Program-made: the position numbers and the translations under genes
Notes under the pieces: model-generated
Seen by the model: the letters and a program-made list of their open reading frames with translations, nothing else
What the model was told of the DNA's origin: nothing
Database searches by the model: none
Assembly: GCF_003950515.1 (NCBI RefSeq)
Contig: NZ_NGJS01000014.1
Location: forward strand, 1-54,610
Reading direction: 5' to 3'
Source: Vagococcus vulneris
GTDB taxonomy: Bacteria > Bacillota > Bacilli > Lactobacillales > Vagococcaceae
Length of the DNA stretch: 54,610 nucleotides
Shown: positions 45,677 through 54,484 of the stretch, one piece after another
How positions within the stretch are numbered: position 1 is the first letter of the stretch
Layout of the letters: every line of letters begins with the position of its first letter

Positions 45677-47518
45677 TTATTCAATAATTGGATTTCCTGA
45701 AAATTGACTATTATATAAGTCAGCGTAGAAACCTGCTTTTTCCATTAGAGAATCATGATTCCCAGACTCAACAATGTTTCCTTTATCCATAACTAAAATT
45801 TTATCAGCATCTCTTATTGTCGATAATCTATGAGCAACTACGAAACTGGTTCGATTTTTCAAGAGCTGATCCATTGCGTGTTGAATTAATACTTCTGTTC
45901 GCGTATCAACACTTGAAGTCGCTTCATCTAGGATTAATATCTCAGGATCTGCTAAAAATGCTCGAGCTATAGTTATCAACTGACGCTGTCCTTGAGAGAT
46001 ATTAGAAGCCTCTTCGTTTAAAATTGTGTCGTATCCTTCTGGTAACCTACGTACAAATTCATCCACGTGAGCTGCTTTGGCTGCTGTATATATATCTTCA
46101 TTCGAAGCTTTCTTATTGCCATATTTAATATTATCAAAAATAGTTCCTGTGAATAACCACGTATCTTGTAAAACCATTGAGAACTGTTGTCTTAATTTTT
46201 CACGACTCATATTACGTATTTCTTGGTTTTTATAAAAGATATGACCCGAACTTACTTCATAAAAACGTTCCAATAAGTTAATCATGGTTGTTTTACCTGC
46301 GCCGGTAGGCCCAACGATTGCAACTTTTTGTCCCTGCTCAACGGATACAGTTACATCTTCCATGAGTAGTTTATCTGCTTCATAACCAAAGGCCACGTGT
46401 TGAAAGTCTATAATGTTATCTGTATTCGGATGCTGACTGACTTGAACTTTTTCATCAGTCATCTCCAGTTCATCTAGTACTTCAAAAACACGTTCTGCTG
46501 AAGCAATTGTCGCTTGTATAGTATTGACAATATTAGCTAGCTGGCTGATTGGCTGTGCAAATTGGTTAGTATATTGCATAAAAGCCTGAACATCACCTAA
46601 CGGCATACGCCCTTGAGCAACTTGAATTCCTCCGATTATAGCAACAAAAACGTATCCTATATTTTTAATAAAATTCATCAAAGGCATAATAATATTTGAG
46701 ATAAACTGAGCTTTCCAACCCGCTTCATATAAATCTGAGTTCTGCTTTTCAAATACTGCTATATCATTTTCTTCATAACTGAAACTCTTAATAACAGCGT
46801 GTGCACCGTAAGTTTCCTCTACCTGATTATTCAATAAGCCCAAACTTTTTTGCTGTTTTGCAAAATATTTTTGTGACTTAGGTGCAATAAACATCGTAAT
46901 GATAAGACTCAACGGAACTGTGGCTATTGCCACTAACGCTAATTTCCAGCTAATTGTCAGCATCATCCAAAGTATCCCGACCAACATCACAATACTAGTA
47001 ATAAATTGTGTTACGTTCTGTTGAAGTGTAGTTGCAATATTATCCATATCATTAATCGCCCGAGACATAATGTCACCATTTGAATGTGTGTCATAATAAG
47101 ATATCGGCAGACGACTCATTTTGTCTTTCATGTCACGACGCAGTTGATAGACTGTCTTTTGTGTGACTTTAGTCATAATAAATTGCTGAATAAAACTAAA
47201 GATAGTAGAAGCAAGATAAAGTGAGAATACAATAATTAAAATATGCGCAATTTTATCAAAATTAATCGGTATTTTACCAACTTTTATTCCTTCTTGCATC
47301 ATACCTTTAGCTTTCATTAGACCTGAAAAAATTTCTGTCGTTGCTTCCCCCAATATTTTAGGAGTTTGAATTTGAAAAACAGTTGAAGCAATTGCTAAAA
47401 TAAAGACGAGTGCGATTAAATAAACTTTACTCGACATATAACTGAACAAGCGTTTTGTAGTTCCCCAGAAATTTTTAGGTTTACTTTTAGGCCCTGTTGA
47501 ACCATGTCCTGGTCTCAT
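45677..47518 (-). CDS. ABC multidrug exporter half-transporter, canonical partner
   Basis: The 613-residue protein has an N-terminal membrane domain (about 1-340, six segments) and an ATPase domain with Walker A GPTGAGKTTMINLLERFYE (about residue 398), signature region EASNISQGQRQLITIARAF, and Walker B EILILDEATSSVDTRTE with the catalytic Glu, plus H-loop VVAHRLSTIRDADK. Note SQGQ in place of SGGQ in the signature. This is the catalytically competent Walker-B half of a heterodimer, like LmrD or BmrD. It overlaps the next gene by four bases. Substrates are unknown. Confidence 0.92.
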   Translation of the reverse strand: MRPGHGSTGPKSKPKNFWGTTKRLFSYMSSKVYLIALVFILAIASTVFQIQTPKILGEATTEIFSGLMKAKGMMQEGIKVGKIPINFDKIAHILIIVFSLYLASTIFSFIQQFIMTKVTQKTVYQLRRDMKDKMSRLPISYYDTHSNGDIMSRAINDMDNIATTLQQNVTQFITSIVMLVGILWMMLTISWKLALVAIATVPLSLIITMFIAPKSQKYFAKQQKSLGLLNNQVEETYGAHAVIKSFSYEENDIAVFEKQNSDLYEAGWKAQFISNIIMPLMNFIKNIGYVFVAIIGGIQVAQGRMPLGDVQAFMQYTNQFAQPISQLANIVNTIQATIASAERVFEVLDELEMTDEKVQVSQHPNTDNIIDFQHVAFGYEADKLLMEDVTVSVEQGQKVAIVGPTGAGKTTMINLLERFYEVSSGHIFYKNQEIRNMSREKLRQQFSMVLQDTWLFTGTIFDNIKYGNKKASNEDIYTAAKAAHVDEFVRRLPEGYDTILNEEASNISQGQRQLITIARAFLADPEILILDEATSSVDTRTEVLIQHAMDQLLKNRTSFVVAHRLSTIRDADKILVMDKGNIVESGNHDSLMEKAGFYADLYNSQFSGNPIIE

Positions 47519-49233
47519 TTAATCTCCTCCTTCTTCATTTGAGATTCAAGTATAGCCTGATACACACCATTATTTTCTTTCAACATTTGATGTGTTCCTT
47601 TTTCCACCATGGCCCCATCTTCCAAAACAATTATAGTATCAGCATCAACTACTGTACTGATGCGCTGAGCTACTATTACGATAACCGCATCCGTTACTTC
47701 TTTTCTTAACGCCTGACGCAATGCAGCATCAGTTTTAAAATCTAACGCTGAAAAAGAATCATCAAACACATATACGTCAGCGGGCTTTATCAACGCCCGC
47801 GCAATACATAAACGTTGCCTTTGACCGCCAGAAAAATTATTTCCACCTTGTTCGACAACACTGTCTAAGCCTTCTGGTAACTCCTCAACAAAGTCTTTAG
47901 CTTGTGCAATAGTAAGAGCAGTCCAAATCTCGTCCTCTGTCGCATCTTCTTTACCATACTGCATGTTGCTACGAATCGTTCCAGTAAACAATGTTGCTTT
48001 TTGAGGAACAAAACCGATTCGTTGGCGTAATTCCTTTTGTTTTTGTTCTTTTACATCTACTTGGTTTAATCTAACGCTGCCCTTTTCTGCATCATAAAAA
48101 CGCGGAATCATATTAATTAAAGTAGATTTTCCTGACCCCGTTCCGCCAATAACTGCAACGATATCCCCCGCATTGCTGCTAAAATCAATTCCTTTCAATG
48201 CTAAGTTTTCTGCACCTTGATAGCGAAAATCAACTTTTTCAAAAATCAATTCACTTTTGTTTGATGGTTCTAAAGGATGATTGCTGTCCTTAATATCATT
48301 TTCCATGGATAATACTTCATTTATCCTGGATGCAGATACTTGTGCACGGGGAACAAAAATAAAGATCATTGTCATCATCATGAAACTCATCAATATTTGC
48401 ATAGCATATGTCATAAATGCCATCATATTTCCAACTTCAAGCGTACCCGCAGCGACTCCATGACCGCCAAACCAGATAATCGCAATGTTTGTTATGCTGA
48501 TAATCAACGTAATAACTGGAATTAAAAAGGATAAAATTAAGTTAACTTTGATCGCTGTTTTTGTATAATCTTGGTTGGCTTCGTCAAATCGTTCTTCTTC
48601 AAAAGAAGATTGATTGAATGCCCGAATAACCCGTACCCCAGTCAATCCTTCTCTAAAAACTAAATTTAAACGGTCTGTTTTCTTTTGCATACTCTTAAAC
48701 AAAGGTACGGCAAAATACATTGTTCCACCGACTACAATAATAATTAAAGGGACAATCACCAAAAATATTTTTGTTAAATTATGATCGCGCTGATATGCAA
48801 GAATGCTTGCCCCGACTAACGTTATTGGTGCTGTTATCATAATTCTCAAAAATAACTGGCTCACCATTTGAATTTGATTCACATCATTTGTCGTACGTGT
48901 GATTAAAGAAGCGGTTCCCAACTTATCAAATTCTGTATTGGATGCATACTCTACTTTTCGGTAAATATCTGAACGCAGATTTTTACCAAGTTTTTGAGAT
49001 TCTCTAGTAGCTATATAAGTGTTGATAATCGAACCGACAATCCCAATCAAAGAGACACCGAGCATCGTAAATCCGACTTTCCAGATATAATTTATATCAC
49101 CCTTGCTAACGCCATTGTCAATTATATTTGAAGTCAAGGTCGGTAAGAAAAGATCAGACGCGACTTGAACACAAATAAAAACCAAAGCCCAAAAAATTGC
49201 TACATATGACATACGCTTCATCATTTTTATCAT
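47515..49233 (-). CDS. ABC multidrug exporter half-transporter, degenerate-site partner
   Basis: The 572-residue half-transporter has six membrane segments (about 1-320) and an ATPase domain with Walker A VIGGTGSGKSTLINMIPRFY (about residue 370), signature NNFSGGQRQRLCIARALI and Walker B DVYVFDDSFSALDFKTDAAL. The catalytic Glu after Walker B is Asp and the H-loop His is Gln (VIVAQRISTVVDADT), which are the changes seen in the inactive ATP site of heterodimeric exporters such as LmrC and BmrC. It is two bases from the TetR gene and forms one transcript with its partner. Confidence 0.92.
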   Translation of the reverse strand: MIKMMKRMSYVAIFWALVFICVQVASDLFLPTLTSNIIDNGVSKGDINYIWKVGFTMLGVSLIGIVGSIINTYIATRESQKLGKNLRSDIYRKVEYASNTEFDKLGTASLITRTTNDVNQIQMVSQLFLRIMITAPITLVGASILAYQRDHNLTKIFLVIVPLIIIVVGGTMYFAVPLFKSMQKKTDRLNLVFREGLTGVRVIRAFNQSSFEEERFDEANQDYTKTAIKVNLILSFLIPVITLIISITNIAIIWFGGHGVAAGTLEVGNMMAFMTYAMQILMSFMMMTMIFIFVPRAQVSASRINEVLSMENDIKDSNHPLEPSNKSELIFEKVDFRYQGAENLALKGIDFSSNAGDIVAVIGGTGSGKSTLINMIPRFYDAEKGSVRLNQVDVKEQKQKELRQRIGFVPQKATLFTGTIRSNMQYGKEDATEDEIWTALTIAQAKDFVEELPEGLDSVVEQGGNNFSGGQRQRLCIARALIKPADVYVFDDSFSALDFKTDAALRQALRKEVTDAVIVIVAQRISTVVDADTIIVLEDGAMVEKGTHQMLKENNGVYQAILESQMKKEEIK

Positions 49234-49235
49234 AT

Positions 49236-49886
49236 TTAATCATTCTTCCTTTCTACACCGTATCTAAGCCACTGTAAATGTGATGCAAATTGATGCTTTG
49301 TCTCTTCAACATCAAAAGGTTCATGTGCTGCCATCTTTTTAAAAGCATGATTAATTGACAGCATTATCATAGATACAACTAATTGAAACAGTGATTTTAG
49401 TTCTTCTTCAGAATTTATTTTTAGTTTGGACGTATCGAATTTTTCCGCCAACATCTCATGCGAGACAAGGTGTTTACGTGATTGTTGTTCTTGTCTCTTT
49501 TCAGTTGAGAACATCTTCATTGATGATTTATAATCCATATTTAAAAACATATTTTTATAAAAGGCTGAATTATTTCCCATTAAAATATCTTCAGCAAAGT
49601 AATTAAAAAATGTTAAATTAACATCAAAAAAATCACCTTTTTTTTCATCTATCAGCTTAAGATAATACGATTCTGATTCCTCTCGCAACATGACTAAACA
49701 GTAAAAGAAAATATCTTCCTTATCTTCGAAATACTGATAAAAACTCCCTCTTGATATCCCAGAATTTTTGACAATATTGGAAATAGCTGCGTCATGAAAT
49801 GGTACTCGCGAAAATTCATCTTTCGCAGCTTTAATAATGACAGCTTGTTTATCCTTATTTAATCGATAAAATGTACCTGTCGGCAT
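49236..49886 (-). CDS. TetR family repressor of the ABC exporter
   Basis: The 216-residue protein has its helix-turn-helix at about residues 30-55 (AISNIVKNSGISRGSFYQYF then EDKEDIFFYCL), the standard TetR arrangement. It is first in the operon with the two exporter genes, and its promoter contains three TGAC-N5-GTCA operators, so it very probably represses the operon and itself. Ligand unknown, presumably a drug or lipid-like substrate of the transporter. The start ATG has GGGAGGA upstream. Confidence 0.92.
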   Translation of the reverse strand: MPTGTFYRLNKDKQAVIIKAAKDEFSRVPFHDAAISNIVKNSGISRGSFYQYFEDKEDIFFYCLVMLREESESYYLKLIDEKKGDFFDVNLTFFNYFAEDILMGNNSAFYKNMFLNMDYKSSMKMFSTEKRQEQQSRKHLVSHEMLAEKFDTSKLKINSEEELKSLFQLVVSMIMLSINHAFKKMAAHEPFDVEETKHQFASHLQWLRYGVERKND

Positions 49887-49909
49887 TATTTTTTCCTCCC
49901 TTCCAAAAA

Positions 49910-49960
49910 TGACACAGCGTCATTTTATGACATAGCGTCATTATATATGACAACATGTCA
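49910..49960. promoter_or_regulatory. Three palindromic operators of the TetR-ABC operon
   Basis: TGACACAGCGTCA (49910-49922), TGACATAGCGTCA (49928-49940) and TGACAACATGTCA (49948-49960) are three palindromes sharing TGAC-N5-GTCA, 18 and 20 bases apart. The third fills the spacer of the promoter and the second covers the predicted transcription start. Confidence 0.9.
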
Positions 49961-49968
49961 TATATCAA
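49940..49968 (-). promoter_or_regulatory. Promoter of the TetR-ABC operon
   Basis: On the minus strand TTGATA (49963-49968) and TATAAT (49940-49945) are 17 bases apart, a near-consensus promoter overlapping two operators. Confidence 0.85.
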
Positions 49969-50061
49969 TTGATTTTATTCAAATAATTAAAAAAAATTCA
50001 TTTTTAAATCGAATTAACGTATACTAGCTTATGTAAATGAATTTTAAAGGAGTTTACTAAC

Positions 50062-51066
50062 ATGTCTCAAGACGTTTATGATATTACAATTATCGGTGGA
50101 GGACCCGCCGGCTTGTTTGCATCATTTTATGCAGGTATGCGTCAAGCAAAAACAAAAATTATTGATACTCTTCCTGAATTGGGTGGACAATTAGCTATAC
50201 TTTATCCAGAAAAGTATATCTACGATATCGCGGGGTTTCCCACCATCAAAGCCCAAGACTTGGTTGATTCTTTAATTGAACAAGCCGCACCATTCAAACA
50301 CTCGATTTGCTTAGGTGAGGCTGTTGAGTCAATTAATAAATTAGAATCCGGTTGTTTTGAATTGATAACAAACAAAGCGCGTCATCTATCTAAAACAATC
50401 ATTATTGCTGCGGGTAACGGATCATTCCAGCCCAGACGATTAAACGTTGATGGACACAAATTATTCGAAAACAAGCAGTTGCACTATCATATTAAAGACA
50501 GCCAAATGTTCCAAGATAAAAATGTTGTTATCTTTGGCGGCGGCGATTCTGCCATAGATTGGAGTCTGATGCTCGATGGTATTGCTAAATCAGTTACTGT
50601 TGTCCATCGGCGACCGCAGTTTCGTGCACATGAATACAGTATGAAGCAAGTCAAGCAATCAACCGTAAAGCTTAAAACACCCTATGTTGTCCAAACACTG
50701 CATCATGAAGCCGGTAAACTTAATGGAGTCACTATCGAAAATCCTAAACAAGGTGAACAAGAAACATTACCGGCAGATCATATCATAGTCAGCTATGGCT
50801 TTGCATCTTCATTAGGTCCAATTAAAAAATGGGGTCTAGATTTAAAAGGCAACTCAATTATCGTTAATTCTGATATGTCAACGAATCATGAAGGTATTTT
50901 TGCTATAGGTGATATCGCATTTTATCAAGGTAAAGTCGACTTAATTGCTACTGGTTTTGGTGAGGCTCCAATCGCAGTCAATCATGCTATTCATTACATT
51001 AATCCGAAAGAACGAGTTCAACCAATGCACAGTACAAGTTTGTATGAGCAATCACCAGATAAATAA
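50062..51066 (+). CDS. Ferredoxin/flavodoxin-NADP+ reductase, thioredoxin reductase-like
   Basis: The 334-residue flavoprotein has the FAD loop IIGGGPAGLFASFYAGMRQA (about residues 10-29), GGQLAILYPEKYIYDIAGFP, the NADPH loop VVIFGGGDSAIDWSL (about 156-170) and GIFAIGDIAFYQGK (about 279-292). It lacks the CxxC of thioredoxin reductase and matches the YumC-type reductases that reduce ferredoxin or flavodoxin with NADPH. A strong AAAGGAG precedes the ATG. It points divergently from the exporter operon and is followed by pgpA. Confidence 0.9.
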   Translation: MSQDVYDITIIGGGPAGLFASFYAGMRQAKTKIIDTLPELGGQLAILYPEKYIYDIAGFPTIKAQDLVDSLIEQAAPFKHSICLGEAVESINKLESGCFELITNKARHLSKTIIIAAGNGSFQPRRLNVDGHKLFENKQLHYHIKDSQMFQDKNVVIFGGGDSAIDWSLMLDGIAKSVTVVHRRPQFRAHEYSMKQVKQSTVKLKTPYVVQTLHHEAGKLNGVTIENPKQGEQETLPADHIIVSYGFASSLGPIKKWGLDLKGNSIIVNSDMSTNHEGIFAIGDIAFYQGKVDLIATGFGEAPIAVNHAIHYINPKERVQPMHSTSLYEQSPDK

Positions 51067-51087
51067 TCTAAAAAAGAAGGTAATAAA

Positions 51088-51576
51088 ATGATTTTAAATA
51101 AGAAAGAATTAGAACAAAGTGCTAAAGATATGCTTTTAAAACGCGGTGTTACGATGGATGACATCGCTGATTTAGTTTATTTTCTTCAAGAAAGCTATGT
51201 TCCCGGTCTAACCTTAGACCGGTGCAAGGAAAATATTGAGGCTGTTTTAGCTAAAAGAGAAGTTCAAAACGCCATTATTACAGGTATCCAATTAGATGTT
51301 TTAGCTGAACAAAAAAAATTAGTAGCTCCTTTACAAGAGATGCTTGAACACGATGCCGGTCTTTACGGTGTAGATGAAATTTTAGCTTTAGGAATTGTTA
51401 ATGTCTATGGTTCAATCGGTTTCACTAACTATGGCTACATTGATAAAGTTAAACCAGGAATTCTCGCTAAATTAAATGACCATAACACAGAAATGGTGCA
51501 CACTTTTTTAGATGATATCGTTGGTGCAATTGCTGCTGCTGCTGCCAGCCGTCTTGCTCACTCGATTCCAGAATAA
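51088..51576 (+). CDS. pgpA: Phosphatidylglycerophosphatase A family protein (YutG-like)
   Basis: The 162-residue protein matches the soluble PgpA-domain family of Firmicutes: GVTMDDIADLVYFLQE, the KREVQNAIITGIQLDVLAEQ stretch, and the highly conserved DEILALGIVNVYGSIGFTNY, followed by DDIVGAIAAAAASRLAH. PgpA dephosphorylates phosphatidylglycerophosphate; the Firmicute YutG-type lacks clear membrane segments and its substrate is less sure. It begins 21 bases after the reductase gene on the same strand. Confidence 0.85.
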   Translation: MILNKKELEQSAKDMLLKRGVTMDDIADLVYFLQESYVPGLTLDRCKENIEAVLAKREVQNAIITGIQLDVLAEQKKLVAPLQEMLEHDAGLYGVDEILALGIVNVYGSIGFTNYGYIDKVKPGILAKLNDHNTEMVHTFLDDIVGAIAAAAASRLAHSIPE

Positions 51577-51598
51577 ACAACAGAAACAAATATAAAAC

Positions 51599-51647
51599 AA
51601 CCTTCAAACGATAGTCAAATAATCTAACGTTTGAAGGTTATTTTTTT
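51599..51647 (+). terminator. Terminator after pgpA
   Basis: AACCTTCAAACG (51599-51610) pairs with CGTTTGAAGGTT (51628-51639) over 12 bases and a seven-T run follows. It also lies just beyond the stop of the convergent thiI gene and may serve both. Confidence 0.9.
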
Positions 51648-51649
51648 GC

Positions 51650-52867
51650 TTATAATAAATCATCCATCTCGATGATGCTTTGGTTTAAATAAACATCATT
51701 TGTCTTAATTTCTTGAATAGAAAGACCGGCTAGAGAACGTTCTATTAAAGCCTCTACATCTAAACGTTCTTCATATTGAACTACCTTTTCCAGTTTGGGT
51801 TTCGTTTTGGGCTCTGGTGGTGCAAAAACAGTACAACAGTCTTCAAATGGTTGAATTGCCAATTCAAACGTATCTATCTTTTCAGCAATTTCAATAATTT
51901 CACTCTTATCCATAGTTATAACTGGGCGAATAATAGGGGTGGTTGTCACGTCATTAATTGCCGCCATACTTTGCATTGTTTGAGACGCTACTTGACCTAA
52001 CGACTCTCCATTAATAATAGCTAAACCACCCCGTTGTTCACGAATCCGGTCTGATAAACGCAACATAAAGCGACGAGTAATGGTCATCCAATATCCCGAT
52101 GGTGTGCAGCGTTTAATTTCTTCTTGGATTTCTGCAAATGGTACGGTAATAAATTGAATGCTTCCGACATAGGGTGTTAATTTAACTGCCAACTGCTGAG
52201 CTTTATGCAATGACTGCTCACTGGTATAAGGCGGGCTGTAAAAATGAACAGCTTCTATTTCTACCCCGCGTTTCATTGCTAAGTAGCCTGCAACAGGAGA
52301 ATCAATTCCGCCTGACAGCATTAACATGCCGCGACCGCTAGATCCCACTGGCAAACCTCCAGGCCCCTGTACAGTAAGACAAGATAGATAAGCTGCTTCT
52401 TGTCTTACTTCAACTTCCATTCGAATATCAGGTTGTATCATTTTTACTTCGATACCCTCGATGCCATTATAAATAGCTGAACCGACCTCACGATTCATAT
52501 CATTACTATCCCAAACAAACGCTTTATCAGAACGCCGGCTTTGGACTTTAAACGTCATTCCAGGTTTCCATATTTCACTTACCATTTCTAAAGCTGTTTC
52601 TTGAATGACTTCTGGTGATTTCTTCACACGAATAACAGGTGAAAAACTCTGAATGCCAAAGATAGGACGCAGCTGTTCCATTACTTGCTGACTATCTGCA
52701 CCATTCAAAATCAAATGCATCCGATCACGATCAGCTCTGATTTTAACATTTGTAAATTCATGCAGACTTTTTTTAACATTATGCGACAACTGACTAATAA
52801 ACAATCTCCGATTTTTACCTTTAGTTGATAATTCACCGTAGCGAACCATTATTTCTGTATAATCCAT
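51650..52867 (-). CDS. thiI: tRNA 4-thiouridine synthetase ThiI
   Basis: ThiI adenylates U8 of tRNA and inserts sulfur to give 4-thiouridine. The 405-residue protein has an N-terminal ferredoxin-like and THUMP domain (about 1-165) and a PP-loop ATPase domain with [20 protein letters not shown] (about 181-200). It ends without the rhodanese domain of E. coli ThiI, which is normal in Bacilli, where the dedicated cysteine desulfurase supplies sulfur. The neighbour nine bases upstream is just such a desulfurase. Confidence 0.95.
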   Translation of the reverse strand: MDYTEIMVRYGELSTKGKNRRLFISQLSHNVKKSLHEFTNVKIRADRDRMHLILNGADSQQVMEQLRPIFGIQSFSPVIRVKKSPEVIQETALEMVSEIWKPGMTFKVQSRRSDKAFVWDSNDMNREVGSAIYNGIEGIEVKMIQPDIRMEVEVRQEAAYLSCLTVQGPGGLPVGSSGRGMLMLSGGIDSPVAGYLAMKRGVEIEAVHFYSPPYTSEQSLHKAQQLAVKLTPYVGSIQFITVPFAEIQEEIKRCTPSGYWMTITRRFMLRLSDRIREQRGGLAIINGESLGQVASQTMQSMAAINDVTTTPIIRPVITMDKSEIIEIAEKIDTFELAIQPFEDCCTVFAPPEPKTKPKLEKVVQYEERLDVEALIERSLAGLSIQEIKTNDVYLNQSIIEMDDLL

Positions 52868-52876
52868 AGTTACTCC

Positions 52877-54031
52877 TTATTTTGAAATTTTTGAAAATTT
52901 ACCTAACATTTGTTTAAATACAATTAAAAATTGTTCCACTTCACTCATTGTATTTTTTTCATCAAAACTAATTCGAACAGCCGTTTCAGCCTTATCTCCA
53001 CTTATTCCCATGGCATTTAGTGTGCCACCGCCACTATTTTTTTTCTTACTAGAACAAGCACTCGTCGTTGAAATAAAGATTTCTTTATCTTCCAGTGCAT
53101 GGACCAAGACCTCACCCTTAATTCCCTGAATACCAAAACAGACAATATGAGGTGCAGACAAATTCTTATCCGCATTTGAATAAATAGACACTTGCGGATA
53201 CATCGATAAAGAATCCGCAACATATTCTTTAAGACGTCGCATATGTTCTTCTTTCATTAAGAAGTCAGTCATTGCTAATCTGACAGCACGTGACATCGAC
53301 ACAATACCTGCTAAATTTTCAGTCCCGCTACGCTGACCTTTTTCTTGACCGCCTCCAGTTAGTAAGGATGTTAACTTAGTCCCTTTTTTCCAATAAATAA
53401 ATCCTGTGCCCTTAGGTCCATGAAATTTATGAGCAGAAAAGGTTGCAAAATTAACACGTTCGGTCAACCAGCTGTCAATAGGAACTTTACCGATAGCTTG
53501 TACAGCATCAACATGAAAATGAATCGATGGAAATTCTGTCAACATCTCACTGATATCTTTAATCGGTTGACGCGCACCCATCTCATTGTTAACTGCCATA
53601 ATAGAAACTAATATCGTATCAGGGCGTATTAATGCCCGCAATGCTTCAACATCAACCACACCTTCTTTAGTAACCGGTGCGATACTGATATCAAAACCGA
53701 ATTTTTCTAATTGCTGAGCTGTTTTCTTAACAGAGCCGTGTTCAACGGAAGAGACTATCATATGTTTTCCAAAAGAACCTTTTTCCATTGCAGTTCCTTT
53801 GATTACCCAATTGTTACCTTCAGTACCACCGCTTGTAAAATATATTTCTTCAGGTGACACGCTTAATGAATCCGCAACTTGTAGTCGTGCTTTTTCCAAG
53901 AGCACATGCGATTGTTCTCCTAGACGATGCAAACTTGATGGATTTCCGATAAAGCGTTGGCTTGTCTTCATATACGTATCTAATACGCTAGCATCAATTT
54001 TAGTTGTGGCACTATTATCAAAATAAATCAC
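52877..54031 (-). CDS. Cysteine desulfurase (NifS/IscS family, ThiI partner)
   Basis: The 384-residue class V PLP enzyme releases sulfur from cysteine as a persulfide. It has the substrate and PLP-site pieces SSLHRLGEQS, HVDAVQAIGKVPID (about residues 176-189) and the PLP lysine in FSAHKFHGPKGTGF (about 203-216), and the active-site Cys loop TTSACSSKKKNSGGG (about 328-342). The start is GTG (54029-54031) with a GAGTG ribosome-like site. Pairing with thiI suggests the NifZ-type desulfurase serving 4-thiouridine, inferred from context. Confidence 0.93.
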   Translation of the reverse strand: MIYFDNSATTKIDASVLDTYMKTSQRFIGNPSSLHRLGEQSHVLLEKARLQVADSLSVSPEEIYFTSGGTEGNNWVIKGTAMEKGSFGKHMIVSSVEHGSVKKTAQQLEKFGFDISIAPVTKEGVVDVEALRALIRPDTILVSIMAVNNEMGARQPIKDISEMLTEFPSIHFHVDAVQAIGKVPIDSWLTERVNFATFSAHKFHGPKGTGFIYWKKGTKLTSLLTGGGQEKGQRSGTENLAGIVSMSRAVRLAMTDFLMKEEHMRRLKEYVADSLSMYPQVSIYSNADKNLSAPHIVCFGIQGIKGEVLVHALEDKEIFISTTSACSSKKKNSGGGTLNAMGISGDKAETAVRISFDEKNTMSEVEQFLIVFKQMLGKFSKISK

Positions 54032-54207
54032 TATTATTCACTCTTTTCTTAAAATATCGTCAATTCATTATACTCTCACACATTTAACGCAGCAACTTTA
54101 TTATCCATACAATTATACCGAAGAAATCATTATAATCCTAATTTATTTTATTTCAATCTATTCGCTCAGATTTTTTTAAAGTACAATTTATAAAAAATAG
54201 TGATGCA

Positions 54208-54480
54208 ATGTTCCAAAAGAAATTAATTCACAACTGGACTTTAAAATCTAATAACGACAATATCCAATTGCTTCAAAATGATGACGGTTATTTAGCTGTG
54301 ATACCGGTGCCGCAAACTTTTAATGACCCACAGCCGCTGTTAATGAAGATTTCCGAAGACTCTTTGGCACTCTTGTCTTATCCTCACTTCATACAAGAAT
54401 TTTCAATTAATTGTCAATCAAGTACATTAACTAATATGTTTTATGAATATATTTTTACAGAGCAAGATGAATTAACCAAT
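54208..54480 (+). pseudogene. Start of an unrecognised ORF, cut by a mobile element
   Basis: An ATG at 54208-54210 opens a frame reading MFQKKLIHNWTLKSNNDNIQ, LLQNDDGYLAVIPVPQTFND, and on to NMFYEYIFTEQDELTNHNQN (about 94 residues of ordinary composition). From about 54485 the sequence changes to a hairpin-rich end unlike its surroundings while the frame happens to stay open to the window edge. A vague likeness to the start of GH2 beta-mannosidases (WTL, PxTFND, DSLALLS) is too weak to call. No good ribosome site is seen. It is listed as broken because of the apparent insertion. Confidence 0.5.
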
Positions 54481-54484
54481 CACA

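Noticed and set aside
54208-54480. Calling the right-edge ORF a beta-mannosidase
   Set aside because: Only a loose resemblance in a few short stretches; no catalytic motif is within the visible part.
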